Part shown: positions 16,848 through 24,767 of the stretch, in pieces
Position numbering within the stretch: the stretch's first letter is position 1
Layout: each line of letters begins with the position of its first letter
Assembly (NCBI RefSeq): GCF_042656585.1
Contig: NZ_JBHSPG010000023.1
Length of the DNA: 64,000 bases
Direction: 5' to 3' (one strand)
Source of the DNA: Thalassorhabdus alkalitolerans
Lineage (GTDB): Bacteria; Bacillota; Bacilli; Bacillales; Marinococcaceae
The notes under the pieces: generated by a model
The model's database searches: none
Seen by the model: the letters and a program-made list of their open reading frames with translations, nothing else
What the model was told of the DNA's origin: nothing
Program-made: the position numbers and the translations under genes

Positions 16848-16929
16848 TGTGGCGAAAGCCCCGTGAATACGATGTTCCGCTGCGGAAGCAGTACCGCAAG
16901 AGCATTCGAGAGAAGGAGGGGAAATTAAG
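16848..16929 (+). promoter_or_regulatory. Structured 5' leader of rplS (L19 leader candidate)
   Basis: The untranslated leader can form a GGC-GAAA-GCC tetraloop hairpin (16850-16859) and then a second helix, either TTCCGC/GCGGAA or TGCGG/CCGCA (about 16875-16900), which are mutually exclusive. L19 autoregulatory leaders are known upstream of rplS in Firmicutes, and the position and folding fit. I could not align it to the published model. Confidence 0.5.
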
Positions 16930-17274
16930 ATGGAACAGCTTATTCGTGAAATTACTCAAGAACAGTTAAAAACTGACCTTCCTGCATTTCGCGCCGGTGA
17001 CACAGTACGTGTACACGTGAAAGTTGTCGAGGGAACTCGTGAACGTATCCAGGTATTCGAAGGCGTAGTAATCAAGCGCCGCGGAGGCGGAATCAGTGAA
17101 ACGTTTACTGTACGAAAAGTATCCTACGGTGTAGGAATTGAAAGAACGTTCCCAGTACATTCTCCGCGTATCGACAAGGTCGAGTTGAAACGCCGCGGAA
17201 AAGTACGTCAAGCTAGATTGTACTACCTTCGCAGTCTGCAAGGTAAAGCAGCTAGAATTAAAGAACTCAGATAG
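16930..17274 (+). CDS. rplS: 50S ribosomal protein L19
   Basis: Large-subunit protein at the 30S-50S interface, 114 residues, with the conserved FRAGDTVRVHVKVVEGTRER segment and the C-terminal KVRQARLYYLRSLQGKAARI. It is preceded by GAAGGAGGGG and its own promoter and leader, and closed by a strong terminator, so it is a single-gene unit. Confidence 0.99.
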   Translation: MEQLIREITQEQLKTDLPAFRAGDTVRVHVKVVEGTRERIQVFEGVVIKRRGGGISETFTVRKVSYGVGIERTFPVHSPRIDKVELKRRGKVRQARLYYLRSLQGKAARIKELR

Positions 17275-17284
17275 GATTAGGTGT

Positions 17285-17315
17285 AAAAGGAGCTTGGCAA
17301 TCAAGCTCCTTTTTT
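17285..17315 (+). terminator. Terminator after rplS
   Basis: A perfect 12-bp stem AAAAGGAGCTTG (17285-17296) / CAAGCTCCTTTT (17302-17313), with a 5-nt loop and T run. Confidence 0.93.
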
Positions 17316-17415
17316 GTACTTGCAGGATAAGGTAAAATAAAGATACATAATCATAGGTGAGTAAGTGCTTTCTTAATCAGAGATGTTAGGAATTGAGGGG
17401 CGAGGAGAAAGAGAA

Positions 17416-17970
17416 ATGATGAAAAGACATGAAGTAGAAATCAGAGAAGGACTGCTGCTTATGACTTTTGCGGTTATTATTGTAGCGGTGACAAGAGGGT
17501 TGTTAGTCGTGCCAATCGTAGTGGAAGGCCAGTCAATGATGCCCGCTCTTTCCCATGAAGACAGAGTAGTTGTTAACAAAGCCGGCTACTGGTTTTCTGA
17601 ACCATCTACTTTTGATGTTGTCGTTTTCCATGCCACTCCTGAAAAAGATTACATAAAAAGGATAATCGCCACCCCAGGGGACAAATTAAACTATGCCCAT
17701 AACGAATTGTATTTAAATGAGAAAAAAATCGAAGAACCTTTCTTGAGAGAGCACCTTGACGAGATAAAAGAACACACGCTGACTCCTGATTTTACTCTTG
17801 AAGGGGTGACTGGGGAGGTAACTGTCCCTGAAGGCTATGTATTTGTCCTTGGAGATAACCGGAACCACAGCCTGGATTCAAGAGCTTTTGGCCTGGTTTC
17901 CATTGATGATATTATAGGGAAGGCAAGCTTTACGTTTTGGCCTGTCTCACGGCTTGGCTTTGTCCCCTAA
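17416..17970 (+). CDS. lepB: Signal peptidase I
   Basis: Membrane-bound serine protease that removes signal peptides from Sec and Tat substrates. It is the short Gram-positive SipS/SipT form (184 residues) with one N-terminal membrane segment (LLLMTFAVIIVAVTRGLLVV). The catalytic serine is in VEGQSMMPAL and the general-base lysine in KDYIKRIIATPGD. The C-terminal GDNRNHSLDSRAFG box is present. ATG 17416 has GAGGAG 8 nt upstream and is preferred over ATG 17383. Its place between rplS and rbgA is common in bacilli. Which of the several Sip paralogues this is cannot be told. Confidence 0.95.
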   Translation: MMKRHEVEIREGLLLMTFAVIIVAVTRGLLVVPIVVEGQSMMPALSHEDRVVVNKAGYWFSEPSTFDVVVFHATPEKDYIKRIIATPGDKLNYAHNELYLNEKKIEEPFLREHLDEIKEHTLTPDFTLEGVTGEVTVPEGYVFVLGDNRNHSLDSRAFGLVSIDDIIGKASFTFWPVSRLGFVP

Positions 17971-17999
17971 GAACTAGAATGAAAAGAGCAGGTGATAGC

Positions 18000-18875
18000 A
18001 TGACAATCCAATGGTTTCCCGGCCATATGGCCAAAGCAAGACGAGAAGTAACGGAACAGCTCAAAAGAGTAGATATGGTGGTTGAGCTTACAGATGCCCG
18101 AATCCCTCTTTCCTCCAGAAATCCAATGCTAGATGACGTGATAGGGGAGAAAAAAAGACTTGTCATCTTAACGAAAAGCGATCTGGCAGATGAAAAACTG
18201 ACAAAAGAGTGGATCAATTGGTTTAAAAACGACGGAGCAGCTGCGATGGCAATAAATGCCCACACGGATGCCGGCATAAAAGAAATGATTCAAAAGTCAA
18301 AAGAGATCACCTCCCCTATCTTTGATAAGATGAGAAAGAAGGGGATCCGTCCACGCCCCATACGGGCCATGATTGTTGGCATTCCTAATGTGGGGAAATC
18401 AACGTTAATCAACCGCCTTCATGGAAAAAAGACAGCGAAAACCGGAGACAGACCAGGTGTGACAAAAGCACAGCAGTGGCTGAAAGTGGGTAAAGAAATG
18501 GAGCTGCTGGACACCCCAGGTATTTTATGGCCTAAATTTGAAGACCAGCAGATTGGATACCGATTGGCTGCCACTGGGGCAATTAAGGATGAATTGCTTG
18601 ATTTTCAGGATATTGCTTTATTTGCTTTAAATACCTTCAAATCAAGGTATCCTGAAAGGTTAAAAGAAAGATATCAATTAGAAGAGCCTCTTCCTGAAGA
18701 TGGAGTGGAGCTTTTTGAAGAAATTGGAAAGAAGCGGGGCTGCCTCATGAGCGGGGGATTTATTGACTATGATAAAGCAGCTGAAATTGTTCTTCGTGAT
18801 CTGCGGGGAGGAAAATTAGGTTCCTTCACATTAGAAACGCCAGAAGAATGGAAGGAAAAGGGTACAGAAAGTTAA
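18000..18875 (+). CDS. rbgA: Ribosome biogenesis GTPase RbgA (YlqF)
   Basis: RbgA is required for late 50S assembly (incorporation of L16, L27 and L36). It is a circularly permuted GTPase of 291 residues: the G4 motif LTKSDLAD comes first, then P-loop GIPNVGKSTLINRL (about residues 127-140), then LLDTPGILWPKFED. A C-terminal ANTAR-like RNA-binding helical domain ends with RGCLMSGGFIDYDKAAE. The start MTIQWFPGHMAKARRE is the family hallmark. The longer upstream frame is out-of-frame lepB sequence. The rplS, lepB, rbgA, rnhB order is conserved. Confidence 0.97.
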   Translation: MTIQWFPGHMAKARREVTEQLKRVDMVVELTDARIPLSSRNPMLDDVIGEKKRLVILTKSDLADEKLTKEWINWFKNDGAAAMAINAHTDAGIKEMIQKSKEITSPIFDKMRKKGIRPRPIRAMIVGIPNVGKSTLINRLHGKKTAKTGDRPGVTKAQQWLKVGKEMELLDTPGILWPKFEDQQIGYRLAATGAIKDELLDFQDIALFALNTFKSRYPERLKERYQLEEPLPEDGVELFEEIGKKRGCLMSGGFIDYDKAAEIVLRDLRGGKLGSFTLETPEEWKEKGTES

Positions 18876-18967
18876 CTGTACTCTTTTTCGTTCTTTACAT
18901 AAGGAAAATACTGACCGATACAAGAAATATAGACTGATGAAATGTGGTTAGGAAAGTAGGTTTAGCA

Positions 18968-19747
18968 ATGAAACGGTTATCTATAGCCCAAATCAAAGAG
19001 GAATTATTTCAGGAGAGAGCTCCGTCTGCTGAATTCCTGGAGCAGCTTGCCGAGGATGAAAGAAAAGGGGTTCAGCAAGTAGTAAAAAGGTATGAGCAAA
19101 AGCGCAAAAAGGAACAGCAAATGCTGGAAGAATACGAGCGAATGAGTAAATATGAAGAAAAGCTGATAAAAGAGGGGTACCAGGCTGTTGCAGGGATCGA
19201 TGAAGTGGGAAGAGGACCGCTGGCAGGACCAGTGACAGCTGCTGCGGTCATTCTGGGACATCAGGAAGAGAAACTCCTAGGATTAACAGATTCAAAAATC
19301 CTTTCAGAAGCTAAGCGGGAATACTATTATGAAAAGATTATGGATCAAGCAGAAGCCGTTGGTGTGGTTCATATTCCTGCTGAGAAGATTGATAAAGTAA
19401 ATATATACCAGGCAACTAAAATTGCTATGGTCGAGGCAGTACAGAAGCTTTCCATAAAAGCTGATCATTTATTAATTGATGCTATGAATCTTCCATTACC
19501 TGTACCGCAAACCTCCATTGTAAAAGGTGATGCCAACAGCCTGTCTATTGCGGCTGCTTCGGTAATAGCAAAAGTGACACGAGACCGCCTGATGCAAGAC
19601 ATACACCAAGAATATCCACAGTACGGGTTTAGCAGGAATGCTGGATACGGGACAAGAGAGCATATCGAGGCAATGCGTACATATGGGATCACTCGTTACC
19701 ACCGAAAAAGCTTTTCTCCTGTTCCATCGTTTGCAAAGGATGAATAA
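18968..19747 (+). CDS. rnhB: Ribonuclease HII
   Basis: RNase HII cuts RNA in RNA-DNA hybrids, including single misincorporated ribonucleotides. The 259-residue protein has the bacillar N-terminal charged helical extension (about residues 1-70) and then the catalytic domain starting AGIDEVGRGPLAGPV, with the acidic residues Asp-Glu in DEVGRG, followed by LTDSKILSEAKREYYY and LLIDAMNLPLP. ATG 18968 matches relatives; GTG 18944 is in frame and cannot be fully excluded because both ribosome sites are weak. Confidence 0.96.
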   Translation: MKRLSIAQIKEELFQERAPSAEFLEQLAEDERKGVQQVVKRYEQKRKKEQQMLEEYERMSKYEEKLIKEGYQAVAGIDEVGRGPLAGPVTAAAVILGHQEEKLLGLTDSKILSEAKREYYYEKIMDQAEAVGVVHIPAEKIDKVNIYQATKIAMVEAVQKLSIKADHLLIDAMNLPLPVPQTSIVKGDANSLSIAAASVIAKVTRDRLMQDIHQEYPQYGFSRNAGYGTREHIEAMRTYGITRYHRKSFSPVPSFAKDE

Positions 19748-19765
19748 AAGGAAGAGGTAATTGTA

Positions 19766-21508
19766 ATGTCTCCTATCCATTTCAAGTCCCTCCTGTCCAC
19801 TGCGACTGCTCAAAAAGGCTCCCACTCCCTAAGGCTGGCAGCCGGCCAGGTGGTTAAAGGGCAGGTCTTAAAGTTGTTCCCAAATCATCTGGCTGCTTTA
19901 CGTATTGGACATACCACTGTGACCGCTAAGTTAGAAGCTTCTTTAGCGGCGGGTGAGAGCTATTTTTTTAAAGTAGTGCCCAGTGAAGGCATTCCCAGGC
20001 TGCGTCTGCTCCATCCTTCTATTGACTACTCACACAGCGAGCAAAGGTCTAAGCTCCTTATAGAACTTGGTATGCGGCAAACCAGGGGAAACCAGTGGCT
20101 CCTGAATTATTTTTTGAAGAACAACCTCCCCTTTCAAGAAGAACAATTGGCAAAAGGGGGAGACCTTCTTCAGCGCTCAGGGGCTTTCCATGAAAAAGGG
20201 GGAGAGATTGTAAGGGAGATGATGGAACGACGTCTTCCTTTTACACAAGAAGTGTTTTCAGCGATCAGCGCTTTAAAAGAGGGCTCGTCTGTATCCTCAC
20301 AAATACAGGAGCTGATACGAACAGGAGAAGCTTTCAGAGAGAAAGGAAACCTCACAAAGTCAGCAGCTGATTTTTTAGCACATCTTCAAAGACTGCAGGC
20401 ATCCATGCAGGTATCAGAGACAGCTTATAAAGAAAAAGAACCGCTTCTTTCTTTGCTGACACTCGCTGTCAAAGAGGGAAGCAAAGAGAAAGCAGGAGCC
20501 CTTCAACTGTTAGAAAGGCTGAACCTTGTGCCCCAGGGTGCCCACAAAAACCTTCAGTATTTTTACGAGGCCCAAGCTCAATTTTTTAAAAGATTATCTC
20601 GTCAACCTGTTCAGGAGATGGCCCGGAAAATAACAACACTGCCATTACCCGTGCTTGAAAAAATGCAACCCCAGCAGCTTTTTCCTCTACTTATGGAATC
20701 AGCTTTACTTCAAGAAAAAGGGGTTCATTCAAAGGGAATGAAAGCGCTATTACAGCTTTTTCACTCCTTTGCAAACAACCAGCCTGAGGCCAGGCCTTTT
20801 TACACGTTAGTTACTCTTTATGAGCAAGGGGAGCTGACAAAGGATGAAAGAGAGGCACTGCTTTCGCTTATAAGCAGCAACACAGCTTCTCCACTGCTTC
20901 CAAACCATGTGAAGAGTCTCCTTTACTCGTTAGGTATGCAGCACGAAAACATGCTTCAAAGCTCGTTTATAACGGGTAGCAAAAGAAATGAAAATATAAA
21001 AGCGCTTCTCTTACACTATTCTCCTCTTCTTGCTTCTCCTTTGAAAGAGAGAGCAGAGCTTCTTCTTCAGAGAATAACCGGCCAGCAGCTCCTTGCACTA
21101 GAAAGCCAGCATCCTTTTTTAAACGGGGCTATACAGCTTCCCTTGTTTATCGACAAGCATAATTCGGACATTACTATTCAGTGGGAAGGACAGCGAAGAG
21201 CAGATGGATCGTTGAACGAAGACCATTGTCGCCTGCTTATTTTTCTTGAACTTGAAATGTTAAAAGAAACACTGGCAGATGTACAAATTCAAAATCGTGT
21301 CATTTCCATAACGTTGTATAGTGAAAATCGGCCCCCTGCAGCTGTGCTGAAAGGGCTGCAGCCTTATTTGAAACAGAAATTAGAAGAAAACGACTATATC
21401 CTTTCCTCACTGCAATGGAAAGATGGCCATTCTCTTTTACATACGGTCTCTTCCTATACACAGGAAAATAATCCGGTTCATATTGGAAGGATGGATATTC
21501 GGATATGA
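19766..21508 (+). CDS. ylqG: FliK-related protein YlqG
   Basis: A 580-residue protein at the place of B. subtilis ylqG, between rnhB and ylqH. The N-terminal segment (GQVVKGQVLKLFPNHLAALRIG...AGESYFFKV) resembles the small beta domain seen in this family. The middle is helical and low-complexity. The C-terminal ~110 residues (HCRLLIFLELEMLKETLADVQIQNRVISITLYSE) resemble the conserved core of flagellar hook-length control proteins. The gene overlaps ylqH by 4 bp, and that pairing with an FlhB-like domain strengthens the FliK link. Its function is unknown. It lies 12 kb from the flagellar operon and has its own ribosome site (GAAGAGG). Confidence 0.8.
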   Translation: MSPIHFKSLLSTATAQKGSHSLRLAAGQVVKGQVLKLFPNHLAALRIGHTTVTAKLEASLAAGESYFFKVVPSEGIPRLRLLHPSIDYSHSEQRSKLLIELGMRQTRGNQWLLNYFLKNNLPFQEEQLAKGGDLLQRSGAFHEKGGEIVREMMERRLPFTQEVFSAISALKEGSSVSSQIQELIRTGEAFREKGNLTKSAADFLAHLQRLQASMQVSETAYKEKEPLLSLLTLAVKEGSKEKAGALQLLERLNLVPQGAHKNLQYFYEAQAQFFKRLSRQPVQEMARKITTLPLPVLEKMQPQQLFPLLMESALLQEKGVHSKGMKALLQLFHSFANNQPEARPFYTLVTLYEQGELTKDEREALLSLISSNTASPLLPNHVKSLLYSLGMQHENMLQSSFITGSKRNENIKALLLHYSPLLASPLKERAELLLQRITGQQLLALESQHPFLNGAIQLPLFIDKHNSDITIQWEGQRRADGSLNEDHCRLLIFLELEMLKETLADVQIQNRVISITLYSENRPPAAVLKGLQPYLKQKLEENDYILSSLQWKDGHSLLHTVSSYTQENNPVHIGRMDIRI

Positions 21509-21777
21509 AAGATTTATACTCAATCAAGAACGCCGTCGCTTTAAGTTATGATGACTCAAAGGACCGGGCACCGGTGGTAAAGGCGAAAGGAAAAGGAATG
21601 GAGGCAGCAGAAATTATTGCTAAGGCAAAAGAGCATCACATTCCTATTCAGGAAGATCCTTCATTGGTCGAGCTTCTTTCCAATCTTAACATGAATGAAA
21701 CCATTCCGGATGATTTGTATGAAGTCGTTGCTGAGGTGTTCGCTTTTTTGTACAGGGTGGATAAAGCAATGAAATAA
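21505..21777 (+). CDS. ylqH: FlhB C-terminal domain-like protein YlqH (FhlB)
   Basis: A 90-residue cytoplasmic protein homologous to the C-terminal export-switch domain of FlhB/YscU. It aligns with FlhB of this window (49911-50993) from the stretch just after the NPTH autocleavage motif: AVALSYDDSKDRAPVVKAKG here against AIALKYEEDKMEAPVIVAKG there, and ends IPDDLYEVVAEVFAFLYRVD against VPEDLFKAVAEVLAYVYQLK. It lacks NPTH and the membrane domain. It is coupled to ylqG by a 4-bp overlap. FlhB-CC homologues can partly replace that domain in other bacteria; its role in bacilli is unsettled. Confidence 0.93.
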   Translation: MKDLYSIKNAVALSYDDSKDRAPVVKAKGKGMEAAEIIAKAKEHHIPIQEDPSLVELLSNLNMNETIPDDLYEVVAEVFAFLYRVDKAMK

Positions 21778-21829
21778 GAAGAAACGGTAAGGGTCATACT
21801 ACACGTAAAAAGTGAAAGAGGTGGCCCCG

Positions 21830-22006
21830 ATGACAAAAAATAAGCTCGATGTAGAAGGCGCAGAACAATGTGTAAAAAGTTTCAGTGAAGAATTTGCTCA
21901 GGAATTTGGAGTTTTTTCTTCAGTACAGGAAATGGATGCAAAAGCAAAAGACATGAAAGAAACCATGAAGTGCAGCAAAGAAAAGGAACAAAAGAAAGAA
22001 AAATAA
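21830..22006 (+). CDS. Small hypothetical protein, 58 residues
   Basis: I do not recognise this gene. ATG 21830 follows a good ribosome site (AAAGAGGTGG). The product is highly charged and soluble, with no membrane segment. It starts MTKNKLDVEGAEQCVKSF, contains two cysteines and ends in a lysine/glutamate tail (KCSKEKEQKKEK). The predicted structure is helical. The reading frame shows normal codon use and sits 52 bp after ylqH, so it may be cotranscribed. A GTG at 21812 is in frame but would overlap the ribosome site. A hairpin with wobble pairs lies after the stop (22012-22032). Confidence 0.6.
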   Translation: MTKNKLDVEGAEQCVKSFSEEFAQEFGVFSSVQEMDAKAKDMKETMKCSKEKEQKKEK

Positions 22007-22110
22007 AGGGGCGTCTCCTAAAGGAGGTGCTTACAGCAGAGATCATGGTTTCCCCTTAAGGAATAAGGACAGCATTCATTCAAGGCCTTTCATTTTGCTT
22101 GATGGCATCT

Positions 22111-22195
22111 TCTATTCGCAGGAAAAGCTTCAGCTTCCTCTTGGGCAGAGACAGCTCAATGAAGGACATCTCAGCTGGAGCTTATTTCGCCTTGA
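22111..22195. repeat. Possible decayed palindromic intergenic repeat
   Basis: The 502-bp gap 22007-22508 has no gene. Its first half holds an imperfect inverted repeat, AAGCTTCAGCT (22125-22135) and AGCTGGAGCTT (22173-22183), in a context (CGCAGGAAAAG ... CAGCTTCCTC ... CTGGAGCTTATTTCGCC) that recalls the GC-rich palindromic repeat scattered through many Bacillaceae genomes. The resemblance is from memory and the copy is degenerate. The second half carries the sucC promoter. Confidence 0.35.
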
Positions 22196-22333
22196 GTTTT
22201 TCTGAGAGAGTCTACGAGTATTGCAGTTGTTTAAAGTGTAATTGATTTTGTACAGCTGGATATAGAAATCGGTCATAAAAAATGGTAAATTAATATATTT
22301 TTTCCAATTATGGCACTAGATATGTCAGCGTTT

Positions 22334-22356
22334 ACAAATTATATTCATAAATTTGT
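22334..22356. promoter_or_regulatory. Inverted repeat upstream of the sucC promoter
   Basis: Arms ACAAATT (22334-22340) and AATTTGT (22350-22356) flank a 9-bp AT-rich spacer. The right arm ends 10 bp before the sucC -35 box, which is a usual place for a regulator site. The regulator is not identified. Confidence 0.4.
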
Positions 22357-22365
22357 GACGAATTG

Positions 22366-22394
22366 TTGAAAAATCCTGAGTTTTTTAATACGAT
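22366..22394 (+). promoter_or_regulatory. SigA promoter of sucCD
   Basis: TTGAAA (22366-22371), 17-bp spacer, TACGAT (22389-22394). It predicts a leader of about 105 nt before the sucC ATG at 22509. Confidence 0.65.
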
Positions 22395-22508
22395 TAAAGA
22401 TGTGTGAGAAACATTGGCTGACTCACCGCCAATTGTTCCACCCGATCCTTGGATGAGGACAAGCAGTTCGATGAATTCGTACTGAATCGTTAGGAGGATG
22501 GAGAGAAC

Positions 22509-23669
22509 ATGAATATCCATGAGTATCAAGGAAAAGAACTCCTCAGAAAGTACGGCGTAGCCGTGCCGAATGGAAAAGTTGCTTTCTCTGTTGATGAAGC
22601 AGTAGAGGCTGCAAAAGAGCTTGGTTCAGAAGTAAATGTAGTAAAAGCACAAATTCACGCGGGTGGCCGCGGGAAAGCAGGCGGCGTTAAGGTGGCAAAG
22701 AACCTTGATGAGGTGCGTACATATGCCGATGAAATTCTTGGCAAAACCTTAGTCACCCACCAGACAGGCCCGGAAGGTAAAGAAGTTAAACGCTTACTTA
22801 TCGAAGAAGGATGCGACATCCAAAAAGAATACTATGTAGGTCTTGTTGTAGACCGGGAAACTGACCGTGTCGTTATGATGGCTTCGGAAGAAGGCGGTAC
22901 GGAAATCGAGGAAGTGGCTGAAGCTACTCCTGAAAAAATCTTTAAAGAGTACATTGATCCTGCGGTAGGCCTTCAAGGCTATCAGGCGCGTCGTCTGGCG
23001 TTTAATATTAATATTCCTAAGAAACTAGTAGGGCAGGCTGTTAAGTTCATGATGGGTCTTTATAAGGTCTTTAGTGAGAAGGACTGCTCTATTGCAGAAA
23101 TTAATCCTTTGGTTACAACTGGTGACGGGAGCGTTATGGCTCTTGATGCAAAATTGAATTTCGATTCCAACGCCTTATACCGTCAAAAGGATATTACAGA
23201 ATTCCGCGACCTTGATGAAGAGGATCCAAAAGAAATCGAAGCTTCTAAATTTGACCTAAGCTATATTGCACTTGATGGAAATATCGGCTGCATGGTAAAT
23301 GGTGCAGGGCTTGCGATGGCAACAATGGATATCATTAAGCACTTTAGCGGCGAACCGGCCAACTTCCTTGATGTTGGAGGCGGCGCTACAGCAGAAAAGG
23401 TAACAGAAGCTTTCAAAATCATCCTGTCTGATGAACAGGTAAAAGGCATCTACGTAAATATTTTTGGCGGAATCATGAAATGTGACGTCATTGCTGAAGG
23501 TGTAGTTGAGGCAACGAAACAAGTAGGCCTTGAGATCCCTCTCGTCGTGCGCCTTGAAGGTACAAATGTAGATCGCGGTAAGAAAATCCTTGAAGAGTCT
23601 GGGCTTAACATCACAGCAGCAGATTCAATGTCAGACGGAGCACAAAAAATCGTATCTCTAGTGAAATAG
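22509..23669 (+). CDS. sucC: Succinyl-CoA synthetase (ADP-forming), beta subunit
   Basis: The beta chain of the TCA-cycle enzyme that interconverts succinyl-CoA and succinate with substrate-level phosphorylation. An N-terminal ATP-grasp domain starts MNIHEYQGKELLRKYGV, with QIHAGGRGKAGGVK for nucleotide binding. A C-terminal CoA-ligase domain has NGAGLAMATMDIIKHFSGEPANFLDVGGGA and NIFGGIMKCDVIAEG. The length of 386 residues is standard. It is preceded by TAGGAGGA and followed 19 bp later by sucD. Confidence 0.98.
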   Translation: MNIHEYQGKELLRKYGVAVPNGKVAFSVDEAVEAAKELGSEVNVVKAQIHAGGRGKAGGVKVAKNLDEVRTYADEILGKTLVTHQTGPEGKEVKRLLIEEGCDIQKEYYVGLVVDRETDRVVMMASEEGGTEIEEVAEATPEKIFKEYIDPAVGLQGYQARRLAFNINIPKKLVGQAVKFMMGLYKVFSEKDCSIAEINPLVTTGDGSVMALDAKLNFDSNALYRQKDITEFRDLDEEDPKEIEASKFDLSYIALDGNIGCMVNGAGLAMATMDIIKHFSGEPANFLDVGGGATAEKVTEAFKIILSDEQVKGIYVNIFGGIMKCDVIAEGVVEATKQVGLEIPLVVRLEGTNVDRGKKILEESGLNITAADSMSDGAQKIVSLVK

Positions 23670-23688
23670 AAAGGCGGGACTGAGAGCA

Positions 23689-24600
23689 ATGAGCATCTTT
23701 ATTAATAAAGATACAAAGGTCATCGTACAAGGTATTACTGGTTCTACTGGTTTGTTTCACACTCAGCAGGCCGTAGAATATGGTACACAGATTGTTGGTG
23801 GTGTTACTCCTGGAAAAGGCGGCACTGAAATAGAAGGAATTCCGGTATTTGATACAGTGGAAGAAGCTGTGGAAAAAACCGGGGCAAACGCAACTGTTAT
23901 TTATGTACCCCCAGCGTTTGCAGCGGATGCAATTATGGAAGCAGTAGATGCAGAACTTGATCTTGCTATCTGCATTACAGAAGGTATCCCTGTTATTGAC
24001 ATGATTAAGGTAAAACGATTCATGGAAGGGAAAAAGACTCGTCTAGTCGGCCCGAACTGCCCAGGTGTTATCACTCCGGAAGAATGCAAAATCGGTATCA
24101 TGCCTGGATATATCCATAAAAAAGGACATGTGGGCGTTGTATCTCGTTCCGGAACCCTTACGTATGAAGCTGTACACCAGCTTTCCACAAATGGGATCGG
24201 CCAGTCTACAGCTGTAGGTATCGGCGGTGACCCCGTAAACGGAACGGATTTTATAGATGTACTAAAAGCTTTTAATGATGACGAAGATACGTATGCTGTC
24301 ATCATGATTGGTGAAATTGGCGGTACCGCTGAAGAAGAAGCGGCAGAATGGATCAAGGAAAATATGAATAAGCCTGTCGTAGGATTTATCGGCGGCCGTA
24401 CAGCACCTCCAGGGAAGCGGATGGGTCATGCCGGCGCGATCATCTCTGGCGGCAAAGGGACCGCAGACGAAAAGATCTCAACATTGGAAAATTGCGGAGT
24501 CAGCGTTTCTCCAACTCCTTCTGAAATCGGCGAGACACTTATTTCTTCACTTAAAGAAAACAATATTTATGAAAAGTGTCTTACACATAAAGCAGAATAA
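23689..24600 (+). CDS. sucD: Succinyl-CoA synthetase, alpha subunit
   Basis: The alpha chain holds the CoA-binding Rossmann domain (VIVQGITGSTGLFHTQQAVE, residues about 12-31) and the phosphorylated active-site histidine in GKRMGHAGAIISGGKGTA near residue 247. The conserved GPNCPGVITP motif is present. The length of 303 residues is standard. It forms an operon with sucC and ends at a terminator. Confidence 0.98.
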   Translation: MSIFINKDTKVIVQGITGSTGLFHTQQAVEYGTQIVGGVTPGKGGTEIEGIPVFDTVEEAVEKTGANATVIYVPPAFAADAIMEAVDAELDLAICITEGIPVIDMIKVKRFMEGKKTRLVGPNCPGVITPEECKIGIMPGYIHKKGHVGVVSRSGTLTYEAVHQLSTNGIGQSTAVGIGGDPVNGTDFIDVLKAFNDDEDTYAVIMIGEIGGTAEEEAAEWIKENMNKPVVGFIGGRTAPPGKRMGHAGAIISGGKGTADEKISTLENCGVSVSPTPSEIGETLISSLKENNIYEKCLTHKAE

Positions 24601-24604
24601 CACC

Positions 24605-24639
24605 AAGAAAAGCCTCCTTTATAAGGGGGCTTTTCTCTT
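24605..24639 (+). terminator. Terminator after sucD
   Basis: Stem AAGAAAAGCCTCC / GGGGGCTTTTCTCTT (one T-G wobble) with a 7-nt loop and a T-rich tail. Confidence 0.85.
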
Positions 24640-24767
24640 CCTTTATCTCCTTAAATTAATCCTCAAATTATGCACATCAACCATAATTTCATTATGTAAA
24701 CAACATCCTGTTATTTTCAATCTATGAAACTTCTTGACTCGTATAATCTCAATAAGGGAGGCTTAAT

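Noticed and set aside
22012..22032. Hairpin GCGTCTCC/GGAGGTGC after the small ORF as a terminator
   Set aside because: Two wobble pairs and no T run, so not counted as an intrinsic terminator.
24428..24727. Open frame overlapping the end of sucD and its terminator
   Set aside because: It runs through a clear terminator hairpin and is an out-of-frame reading of sucD.
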